Below, one piece after another: positions 1-5,758 of a DNA stretch of 9,012 nt (position 1 is its first letter; the number at the start of each line of letters is the position of its first letter). Under the pieces are notes generated by a model, which worked only from the letters and a program-made list of their open reading frames with translations, did not search any database and was not told where the DNA came from. The stretch covers positions 1-9,012 of the forward strand of contig JAYSQR010000041.1 of NCBI GenBank assembly GCA_043721435.1, given 5' to 3'. Position numbers and translations under genes: made by a program. The DNA is from VFJL01 sp043721435. Lineage in GTDB: Bacteria; Pseudomonadota; Gammaproteobacteria; Burkholderiales; Nitrosomonadaceae.

Positions 1-2
1 CC

Positions 3-149
3 GCCGAGGCGGGCCTGATGCTCAGCGTGACCGCGGACCGCGTGATCCGCCTGGTGCCTCCGCTGATTCTGAGCCTGGACGAGGCGCAGCAGATCGTGAC
101 CATCCTGTGCCCGCTGATCAAGAAATTCCTGGCCGAGTCCGGGCAGTGA
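3..149 (+). CDS. argD: Acetylornithine aminotransferase, C-terminal end (partial)
   Basis: The window opens inside a reading frame whose last 48 residues run AEAGLMLSVTADRVIRL... to ...KKFLAESGQ and a TGA stop. The pattern 'GLM-L-..-VIRLVPPLILS' followed by a final helix is typical of the C-terminus of class III PLP-dependent acetylornithine/succinyldiaminopimelate aminotransferases. These interconvert N-acetylornithine and N-acetylglutamate semialdehyde in arginine synthesis. The PLP lysine and the rest of the enzyme lie upstream of the window. The position directly before argF supports the call, since argD-argF-argG is a familiar betaproteobacterial order. Codon use is extreme: 45 of 48 third positions are G or C, like the first part of argF but unlike the rest of the window. 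The main alternative is another class III aminotransferase. Confidence 0.8.
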   Translation, partial: AEAGLMLSVTADRVIRLVPPLILSLDEAQQIVTILCPLIKKFLAESGQ

Positions 150-169
150 AGACAGCGATGAAACCCGGC

Positions 170-1093
170 ATGAGCCTCATCAAGCACTACCTGCAGTTCA
201 AGGACTTCCGCGCCGAGGAATACGCTTACCTGTTCGAGCGCGCGGCCACCATCAAGAAGCGCTTCAAGAACTACGAAAAGTACACGCCGCTGGTCGACCG
301 CACCCTGGCGATGATCTTCGAGAAGGCCAGCACGCGCACCCGCGTGAGCTTCGAGGCCGGCATGTACCAGCTCGGCGGCTCGGTCGTGAACCTGACCACC
401 GGCGACAGCCAGCTCTGCCGCGCCGAGCCGGTCGAGGACAGCGCGAAAGTCATCGGCCGGATGGTCGACCTGGTGATGATCCGCACCTTCGAGCAGAGCA
501 AGCTGGCCAGCTTTGCCGCGCATTCGCGGGTGCCGGTGATCAACGGCCTGACTGATGAATATCATCCCTGTCAGATCATGGGCGACATTTTCACTTTCAT
601 TGAGCAGCGCGGCAGCATCGCTGGCAAGACAGTGGCCTGGATCGGCGATTCCAACAATGTCTGCAATACCTGGCTGCAAGCGGCGGAAATATTTGATTTC
701 AACGTGCATGTCTCCACCCCGGCCGGCTACGAAGTCGAACCGGAGCGGGCCGGGCTTTACGGCACCGACCACTACGAAGAATTTTCCAATCCGCATGATG
801 CGGTAAAAGATGCCGATCTCGTCACCACCGATGTGTGGACCAGTATGGGTTTCGAGGCCGAAACCGAGGAACGGAAAAAGGATTTTGCCGACTTCCGCGT
901 GGACGCCGAAATGATGTCCTGCGCCAAGAAAGAGACACTGTTCATGCACTGCCTGCCTGCTCATCGCGGTGAAGAAGTGGCGGCGGAAGTCATCGACGGG
1001 CCGCAATCAGTCGTGTGGGACGAAGCGGAAAACCGGCTGCACACCCAAAAAGCGCTGATGGAATATCTGCTGCTGGGAAAGATTGATGCCTAA
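170..1093 (+). CDS. argF: Ornithine carbamoyltransferase (compositional mosaic)
   Basis: This cytosolic enzyme makes citrulline from ornithine and carbamoyl phosphate. At 307 residues it has the usual family length. The carbamoyl phosphate motif STRTR is at residues 54-58, HPCQ at 132-135, the ornithine-side DVWTSMG at 221-227 and the catalytic HCLPAHRG at 260-267. The start at 170 gives the MSxIKHYLQF opening usual in betaproteobacterial homologues. An in-frame ATG at 158 adds four residues and cannot be excluded, since neither start has a strong ribosome binding site. The gene begins about 20 bases after the argD stop. Two oddities stand out. Third-position G/C is about 95% in codons 1-127 but about 66% in codons 128-307. 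The normally conserved Gly of 'DSQLG' is Cys at residue 83. Function should still be intact. Confidence 0.96.
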   Translation: MSLIKHYLQFKDFRAEEYAYLFERAATIKKRFKNYEKYTPLVDRTLAMIFEKASTRTRVSFEAGMYQLGGSVVNLTTGDSQLCRAEPVEDSAKVIGRMVDLVMIRTFEQSKLASFAAHSRVPVINGLTDEYHPCQIMGDIFTFIEQRGSIAGKTVAWIGDSNNVCNTWLQAAEIFDFNVHVSTPAGYEVEPERAGLYGTDHYEEFSNPHDAVKDADLVTTDVWTSMGFEAETEERKKDFADFRVDAEMMSCAKKETLFMHCLPAHRGEEVAAEVIDGPQSVVWDEAENRLHTQKALMEYLLLGKIDA

Positions 1094-1134
1094 GCAAAGG
1101 ACGTAATCCAAGAATTATTCTCAATGGACCGAGC

Positions 1135-2376
1135 ATGAAAAAAATCAAAAAAACCGGTTTGTCCGAAGTGCGCAAGGTAGTGCTGGCCTTTTCCGGCGGG
1201 CTGGATACTTCCGTGATACTGAAATGGCTGCAGGACACCTATCAGTGTGAGATCGTCACTTTCACCGCAGACATCGGTCAAGGCGAGGAAGTGGAACCCG
1301 CTCGTGCCAAGGCGAAACAGCTGGGCGTGAAGGAAATTTTCATCGAAGATCTGCGCGAAGAGTTTGTGCGTGATTACGTATTTCCCATGTTCCGCGCCAA
1401 CACTGTTTATGAGGGTGAATACCTGCTGGGCACCAGTATCGCCCGTCCGCTGATTGCCAAACGACAAATTGAAATCGCACGCAAAACCAAGGCAGATGCG
1501 GTTTCGCATGGCGCGACCGGCAAGGGCAACGATCAGGTTCGCTTTGAACTTGGTTACTATGCGTTACAACCCGACATCCGCGTGATCGCACCGTGGCGCG
1601 AATGGGACCTTACGTCGCGCGAGAAACTTCTGAAATACGCGGAACAACACGGCATCCCGGTGGAAATGAAGAAAAAAGGCGGCTCGCCTTACAGCATGGA
1701 TGCCAACCTGCTGCATATTTCGTATGAAGGCCGCGTACTGGAAGATCCGGCACAGGAACCGGAAGAATCGATGTGGCGCTGGAGCGTGTCGCCAGAGAAA
1801 GCCCCCGACCAGGCCGAATACCTTGACCTGGAATTCAAGCAAGGCGACATCATTGCGCTGAACGGCAAGAAGCTCTCGCCTGCAAGCGTACTTGCCAAAC
1901 TTAACCAATTGGGCGGCAAGCACGGCATCGGCCGCCTGGATCTGGTCGAGAACCGCTATGTCGGCATGAAATCACGCGGCTGCTACGAAACCCCTGGCGG
2001 CACCATCATGCTGCGCGCCCATCGCGCCATCGAATCCATTACTCTCGACCGGGAAGTGGCGCATTTGAAGGACGATCTGATGCCACGCTACGCCACGCTG
2101 ATTTACAACGGCTACTGGTGGAGTCCGGAACGCGAAATGCTGCAAACCATGATTGATGCCTCACAAGCCCATGTAAATGGCTGGGTGCGGCTGAAGCTCT
2201 ACAAAGGCAATGTGATCGTGGTCGGGCGGGATTCCAAGACCGATTCGCTGTTCGACCCCAATATCGCCACTTTCGAAGAAGACAAAGGCGCCTACAACCA
2301 GGCGGATGCGGCGGGATTCATCAAGCTGAATGCACTACGGATGCGCATCGCAGCGAATCTGAAAAACAGAAAATAA
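1135..2376 (+). CDS. argG: Argininosuccinate synthase
   Basis: This enzyme joins citrulline and aspartate, using ATP, to form argininosuccinate, the step after ArgF. Its 413 residues match the usual type I length. The N-type ATP pyrophosphatase loop SGGLDTS is at residues 20-26, IGQGEE at 47-52, the citrulline/aspartate region GEYLLGTSIARP near 94-105, HGATGKGNDQVRFE at 125-138 and SRGCYETPGG at 280-289. The gene starts 41 bases after argF with only a weak GGA upstream of ATG. The N-terminus carries about ten extra, lysine-rich residues before the usual 'SEVRKVVLAFSGG' core, so an in-frame TTG at 1159 is a possible alternative start. Third-position G/C in the first 50 codons is about 64%, matching the second half of argF but not its first half. 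It is probably co-transcribed with argF. Confidence 0.97.
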   Translation: MKKIKKTGLSEVRKVVLAFSGGLDTSVILKWLQDTYQCEIVTFTADIGQGEEVEPARAKAKQLGVKEIFIEDLREEFVRDYVFPMFRANTVYEGEYLLGTSIARPLIAKRQIEIARKTKADAVSHGATGKGNDQVRFELGYYALQPDIRVIAPWREWDLTSREKLLKYAEQHGIPVEMKKKGGSPYSMDANLLHISYEGRVLEDPAQEPEESMWRWSVSPEKAPDQAEYLDLEFKQGDIIALNGKKLSPASVLAKLNQLGGKHGIGRLDLVENRYVGMKSRGCYETPGGTIMLRAHRAIESITLDREVAHLKDDLMPRYATLIYNGYWWSPEREMLQTMIDASQAHVNGWVRLKLYKGNVIVVGRDSKTDSLFDPNIATFEEDKGAYNQADAAGFIKLNALRMRIAANLKNRK

Positions 2377-2412
2377 TTGTTGAGCCGCTCGATTACCTAA
2401 GGAGAAAACGTC

Positions 2413-2898
2413 ATGCCGTCATTCGACATCGTTTCCGAGGTTGACAAGCAGGAAATCAGAAATGCGCTTGACCAGGTGAACAAAGAAGTCAGCACCCGCT
2501 TCGATTTCAAGGGATCGGATGCGCGCGTGGAGCAGGCTGATTACAAGCTCACAGTTTTCGCTGACGACGAATTCAAACTAAGCCAGGTGCTGGACATCCT
2601 GATGGCCAAGCTTGCCAAACGCGGCGTTGATGTGCGCTGTCTGGACAGGGGTGAAGCAGAAAAAATCAGCGGCAACAAAGTCAAACAGCAGGTCACGGTG
2701 AAAACTGGCGTGGAAACTGAATTGGCGAAGAAAATCATCAGACTCATCAAGGACAGCAAACTCAAGGTACAGGGCAGCATCCAGGGTGAAGCGGTACGTA
2801 TTTCAGGCGCAAAGCGCGATATCTTGCAGGAAGCAATTCAACTGATAAAGAAATCCATTACCGAATTTCCGCTGCAGTTCCAGAATTTCCGGGAATGA
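2413..2898 (+). CDS. yajQ: YajQ family (DUF520) nucleotide-binding protein
   Basis: The 161-residue protein has the full length and hallmark pattern of the YajQ family: MPSFDIVSEVDKQEIRNALDQ at the start, then STRFDFKGSDA (about residues 27-37), the LDRGEAEKISG segment in the middle, IKDSKLKVQGSIQGE and VRISGAKRD in the second half, and a final helix ending in PLQFQNFRE. The family folds as two ferredoxin-like domains and binds nucleotides or RNA. A Xanthomonas member is a cyclic di-GMP effector. Nothing here shows which ligand applies. The start is well set by AAGGAG at 2399-2404, eight bases before ATG. It lies 36 bases after argG with no terminator between, so it may share the arginine transcript, although no link to arginine metabolism is evident. 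Confidence 0.95.
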   Translation: MPSFDIVSEVDKQEIRNALDQVNKEVSTRFDFKGSDARVEQADYKLTVFADDEFKLSQVLDILMAKLAKRGVDVRCLDRGEAEKISGNKVKQQVTVKTGVETELAKKIIRLIKDSKLKVQGSIQGEAVRISGAKRDILQEAIQLIKKSITEFPLQFQNFRE

Positions 2899-2924
2899 CT
2901 TGCTGACCTGTCACAGCAAAGTCA
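2896..2924. terminator. Hairpin spanning both convergent stop codons
   Basis: TGACTTGCTG (2896-2905) pairs with CAGCAAAGTCA (2914-2924), giving a ten-base-pair stem with one bulged A and an eight-base loop. The left arm begins with the TGA stop of yajQ and the right arm ends with the stop of the convergent amidotransferase gene. There is no U-tract on either side, so it is not a classic intrinsic terminator. It may act as a weak bidirectional terminator or as a 3' end stabiliser. The pairing is seen directly; the role is inferred. Confidence 0.4.
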
Positions 2925-3626
2925 TAACACCAGACCGGATACCCATTTAGTATACAAGCGCCGGGCGATCCCATTTAATGCCGCTACCCGGTTAGCCAGA
3001 TCCTGCTGCATCGCTTCCGCCGATTGTACCGGCGGTCCGGAACCACCGCCGGTTTCTCCGCTACCCGCTTCACACCAGGCTTCTACCATTTCTGCGGTCA
3101 TTTCCACATGGCACTGCATTGCCAGATGTTTGCCCAGCGCGAATGCCTGATTCTCGCAATAGCGGCTCGACAGCAGGCGGGTTGCATCAGCGGGAAGCGT
3201 AAAGGTCTCACCGTGCCAGTGAAATGACTCAAATACTGACAGATCGCCGAACCATTCGCGGGCGACGGGATTATCCACCACGCTGACTTCACCCCAGCCG
3301 AATTCCTTGACCGGACTCCTGCTCACCACACCACCCAAGGCTTTTGCCATCAATTGTCCGCCGAGACAGTGGCCCAGTAGCGAAATATCATTAGCCACCG
3401 CCTGCCTGATCAGCGCCAGTGCGGGCGCAATCCAGGGCAGATCATCATTTACGCTCATGGGTCCACCCATGAACGCCAGTCCGCTGAATTGACCGGTAGC
3501 GGAGGGAAGCGTCTCCCCGGCGTCGATTCTGACGAGCCGCCATGGAATAGCATGAGCATCCAGAAATGCGGCCAAATAACCCGGGCCTTCAATGGGAAAA
3601 TGTCTGAAAATTGCAACCGGTTTCAT
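2922..3626 (-). CDS. Class I glutamine amidotransferase domain protein
   Basis: This is a stand-alone class I glutaminase domain of 234 residues, related to the GMP synthase glutaminase group. The nucleophile elbow LLGHCLGGQ places the catalytic Cys at 87, and QCHVEMT places His173 and Glu175 of the triad. AFMGGPMSVND (51-61) matches the oxyanion-side GGP motif. Such enzymes release ammonia from glutamine or hydrolyse gamma-glutamyl compounds; the true acceptor is not visible. The ATG at 3626 is chosen because GGGGAG lies six bases upstream; a longer frame would overlap mltF. A low-complexity stretch (about 187-199, Gly/Ser/Pro rich) separates the catalytic core from a C-terminal helix. The gene follows mltF by 16 bases on the same strand, so the two probably form an operon. 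Confidence 0.88.
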   Translation of the reverse strand: MKPVAIFRHFPIEGPGYLAAFLDAHAIPWRLVRIDAGETLPSATGQFSGLAFMGGPMSVNDDLPWIAPALALIRQAVANDISLLGHCLGGQLMAKALGGVVSRSPVKEFGWGEVSVVDNPVAREWFGDLSVFESFHWHGETFTLPADATRLLSSRYCENQAFALGKHLAMQCHVEMTAEMVEAWCEAGSGETGGGSGPPVQSAEAMQQDLANRVAALNGIARRLYTKWVSGLVL

Positions 3627-3642
3627 TAGACTCCCCGATACT

Positions 3643-5076
3643 TTAATTCCGGCTATGATGTAGCGGGCCAATTGCTTCAGTAGCCGCGAAATTACGTGAA
3701 TAAGCGCGCTCGTATCGCAGCAGAATATCGTGGTAGGTCCGGACGGATTCCGTCAGGATGACCGCCTCGCCACCGCGGGCGTAGCCATGCTTCAGATTAT
3801 CGAAATATTCGCTGCGGCTCAGTAACGGCAATATTTTTTTCAAATCTACCCATGAATCCGGGTTCGATCCCAGGCGCTGCGCCAGAATGCGCGCGTCTTC
3901 CACGTGACCATAACCCAGGTTGTACGCGGCCAATGCGATCCAGGTACGATCCGGTTCCGCGATACGCGGCGGCAACATTTCCTTCAGCAACAGCAGATAA
4001 CGCGCTCCGGCGAGTATGCTCTGCCGCGCATCGAGGCGGTCAGTCACTTTCATCCGGTCGGCGGTGCTTTCTGTCAGCATCATGATGCCACGTACATTGG
4101 TGAACGAAGTTGCCAGCCGGTCCCAGTGGGACTCCTTGTAGGCCAGTGCCGCGATCAAACGCCAGTCGATTCCCGTCAATTCCTCGGCCTGATGAAAATG
4201 GCCGCGCAAGTCCGGCAGGATCGTGTGCATTTTTTTCAGAATACCGCCCACGTCCGTCTTCTCCAGTCGCTGGATATGGCCGTAATACCGGTCAAGCAGG
4301 CGTTTCAAGCTGCCGTCCTGTTCGATTTGTTCAAAATATTTCTGCGCCTTTACCAGCAGTTCGGCGTCCGCGTTTGGAGAAAACGCCCACGCCTTGCCGG
4401 TTTCTCCACCTAAATCGAAAGCCGTACTCAAATTGGGATAGAAAATTTTTGCCAGATTGATCTGGTTGGAGTCGGCGATGACATAGTCGACCTTGCCTTC
4501 TGCCAGTCTTTCCAGCAGTTCCTCAGCGGCGATATCCACTTCAACCCATTGTAAGCCGGGAACCTGCTGCCTTGCTTGATTCAGCCGCTCAGCGTGCGAT
4601 GTTCCGGTCGCAATCTCGATGCTTCTTCCGGCAAGGTGCTGGATACTTTTGGGCCTGGGGTAGTCTGTGTTATAGGCCACCTGGGATTGGGTACGCTGAT
4701 AGACTGGGCCGAAACGAGTGCCTGACCCATGCTTGTCGGTAATATTCAAGCCAGCGACGAAGTACCCCTGCGAATTTTCCAGAGCCAATAGCGCTTGGCT
4801 CAATCTTGGCATCACTTTGAATTTTACCTCCACCCCCAATTCGTTCGCGAATTCGGAAACCAGATCGAACTCCAGTCCGGCGTAACTGCCGTCTGAATTT
4901 TCATAGTAGGTATCGGGACTATTAACCGTAATGACCACCAGTTCATTCGTTTTGTCTGGTGGCGGCGCCGGCTTCTCATGCGAATCACAAGCAGCGAGTA
5001 AAAACCCACAGAAAACAAGTGCGGGAAATGGAGGGAAGATGCGCATAGGATAGAAATGAGCGGAATACCGGGACAT
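3643..5076 (-). CDS. mltF: Membrane-bound lytic murein transglycosylase F
   Basis: This enzyme cleaves peptidoglycan glycan strands, producing 1,6-anhydromuramyl ends. Unlike soluble SLT enzymes it fuses an N-terminal solute-binding-like domain (about residues 45-270, with 'GSYAGLEFDLVSEFANELG') to a C-terminal SLT domain (about 285-450). The catalytic Glu is E315 in AYKESHWD, followed by VRGIMMLTESTADR and ALAAYNLGYGHVEDAR. A hydrophobic leader ending in LLAAC (Cys30 in this numbering) is a lipobox, so the protein is probably a lipoprotein of the outer membrane. The 477 residues fit the family. An in-frame ATG at 5046 gives a shorter, more typical signal peptide starting MRIFPPF and is equally plausible; neither start has a clear ribosome binding site. 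It faces away from tRNA-Ser and heads a pair with the amidotransferase. Confidence 0.94.
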   Translation of the reverse strand: MSRYSAHFYPMRIFPPFPALVFCGFLLAACDSHEKPAPPPDKTNELVVITVNSPDTYYENSDGSYAGLEFDLVSEFANELGVEVKFKVMPRLSQALLALENSQGYFVAGLNITDKHGSGTRFGPVYQRTQSQVAYNTDYPRPKSIQHLAGRSIEIATGTSHAERLNQARQQVPGLQWVEVDIAAEELLERLAEGKVDYVIADSNQINLAKIFYPNLSTAFDLGGETGKAWAFSPNADAELLVKAQKYFEQIEQDGSLKRLLDRYYGHIQRLEKTDVGGILKKMHTILPDLRGHFHQAEELTGIDWRLIAALAYKESHWDRLATSFTNVRGIMMLTESTADRMKVTDRLDARQSILAGARYLLLLKEMLPPRIAEPDRTWIALAAYNLGYGHVEDARILAQRLGSNPDSWVDLKKILPLLSRSEYFDNLKHGYARGGEAVILTESVRTYHDILLRYERAYSRNFAATEAIGPLHHSRN

Positions 5077-5088
5077 TCTGCCATGTTT

Positions 5089-5123
5089 TTGCCACGAACA
5101 AGGGCAGGATAAACTGGTAAAAT
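5089..5123 (+). promoter_or_regulatory. Possible tRNA-Ser promoter
   Basis: TTGCCA at 5089-5094 could be a -35 element. TAAACT (5110-5115, spacer 15) and TAAAAT (5118-5123) are possible -10 elements. TAAAAT would start transcription about ten bases before the mature tRNA, but its spacing from TTGCCA is too long (23), so the pairing is uncertain. The 63-base gap must also carry the divergent mltF promoter. Confidence 0.3.
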
Positions 5124-5139
5124 ATCCAACCTCAAAAAT

Positions 5140-5232
5140 GGAGAGGTACCGAAGTGGCCATAACGGCGCTGACTCGAAATCAGATGGTCAGGGTAACCTG
5201 GCACGTGGGTTCGAATCCCACCCTCTCCGCCA
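5140..5232 (+). tRNA. tRNA-Ser(CGA), decoding UCG
   Basis: A complete 93-base class II tRNA. The acceptor arms GGAGAGG (5140-5146) and CCTCTCC (5222-5228) pair fully, followed by discriminator G and an encoded CCA (5230-5232). The anticodon loop CTCGAAA (5173-5179) gives anticodon CGA at 5175-5177. The T arm is GTGGG-TTCGAAT-CCCAC, and the long variable arm (TCAGG-GTAA-CCTGG) is the serine hallmark. The outermost anticodon-stem pair is a G-A mismatch (5168/5184), an oddity that should not prevent folding. Its 3' half, GGTTCGAATCCCACCCTCTCCGCCA-like, is the kind of sequence used as an integrase attachment site, which is relevant because the DNA just downstream looks disturbed. Confidence 0.97.
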
Positions 5233-5277
5233 AGTAATCTAGCATTCATGCGGGCTTCAGCTTAGTTTTCCTGCATC

Positions 5278-5302
5278 GTTCTTACCGCTGTTCTTACCCG
5301 CT
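5278..5302. repeat. Imperfect tandem repeat, 12/13 bp
   Basis: GTTCTTACCGCT (5278-5289) is directly followed by GTTCTTACCCGCT (5290-5302), which differs by one inserted C. It lies 45 bases after the tRNA-Ser 3' end. No function can be assigned. Confidence 0.5.
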
Positions 5303-5322
5303 GACATTGTTTGACGTAAAAA

Positions 5323-5339
5323 CCCGACACTTGGTCGGG
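5323..5339 (-). terminator. Intrinsic terminator facing minus
   Basis: CCCGAC (5323-5328) pairs with GTCGGG (5334-5339) around a five-base loop. Read on the minus strand, the stem is followed at once by TTTTTAC, a good U-tract. It begins three bases after the stop codon at 5343 of the minus-strand frame, so it would end a transcript coming from that side. Read on the plus strand the tail is CTGTTATTT, so weak termination of the tRNA transcript is also possible. Confidence 0.7.
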
Positions 5340-5342
5340 CTG

Positions 5343-5531
5343 TTATTTCGACAATGAATCAATCAGGGAATCAATTCTGGCTCGGTCAAGGTTAGGTGGC
5401 GTGACATTCTCGCTGCCATTAAATGCCAGCCTCATGTAAATCATCAGCTCTTTGTTAACCCGTGCCGATTCTCTCAATAACTCACGCAATGAATATCGGA
5501 ATGCGTTCTGTGATGATCTCGCCTTGCCTTC
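5343..5531 (-). pseudogene. 3' end of an orphan gene (remnant), unrecognised
   Basis: The minus strand carries an open frame ending at 5343 whose last 60 or so residues look like real protein: FRYSLRELLRESARVNKEL (an amphipathic helix), then MIYMRLAFNGSENVTPP and a final RARIDSLIDSLSK. An intrinsic terminator begins three bases after the stop, which supports a genuine gene end. No acceptable start exists. The frame stays open upstream to a GTG at 5627, but above about 5531 it runs antisense to the signal peptide of the plus-strand secreted-protein gene and is probably spurious. I infer that a gene fragment was joined here, perhaps left by an element that once used the tRNA. The family is not recognised. 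The alternative is a short intact gene of up to 94 residues starting at 5627. Confidence 0.35.
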
Positions 5532-5535
5532 AGGT

Positions 5536-5752
5536 GTGAAAACAACTATCGTCGTTGCTTTGGCATTATCGCTGCTTGCCGCACCTGTTCTTGCGCGGGA
5601 TGTGATGTACCCGGCACTTCCCGGCACTTCCCGGCACTTCGCTCCGGGACCATAGCAAGCCAGGCAGGTTAATCGAGGGGAATAACATTTATCCGACCAT
5701 ACCGGGTACGTCGATCAGGGATTATGGCAAAACCGACTATTTCGTAAAGTAA
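5536..5752 (+). pseudogene. Small secreted repeat protein, frameshifted by a 10-bp repeat
   Basis: From GTG at 5536 the frame encodes a textbook signal peptide, KTTIVVALALSLLAAPVLA, then RDVMYPALPGTS, and stops early at 5653-5655 after 39 residues. Removing one of the three tandem CCGGCACTTC units restores a continuous frame to TAA at 5750-5752 and gives 68 residues: signal peptide (1-20) plus a 48-residue mature part made of two repeats, YPALPGTSLRDHSKPG and YPTIPGTSIRDYGK. That both halves share YPxxPGTSxRDxxK strongly supports the restored frame. No ribosome binding site is well placed before the GTG, so the 5' end may also be damaged. The restored stop sits six bases from the end of the convergent phytase-like gene. 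The family is unrecognised; a periplasmic or exported location is inferred. It could be dead, phase-variable or a sequencing error. Confidence 0.6.
5611..5640. repeat. Three perfect 10-bp tandem repeats
   Basis: CCGGCACTTC occurs three times without change at 5611-5620, 5621-5630 and 5631-5640. Two copies are needed to encode the PALPGTS segment of the surrounding secreted-protein gene. The third shifts the frame by +1. Because the unit is not a multiple of three, changes in copy number would switch the frame: two or five copies are in frame, three and four are not. Confidence 0.95.
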
Positions 5753-5758
5753 TTGCCG

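Noticed and set aside
3904..4413. 169-codon plus-strand frame antisense to mltF
   Set aside because: mltF has complete family motifs and length. The opposing frame is a codon-use shadow without domain features.
4824..5249. Minus-strand frame beginning GGEGGIRTHVPGYPDH across tRNA-Ser
   Set aside because: It is antisense to the tRNA. Translations of tRNA-Ser complements containing 'GGIRTHVPGYPDHLISSQRRY' are a well-known source of false protein entries. Its lower part overlaps mltF.
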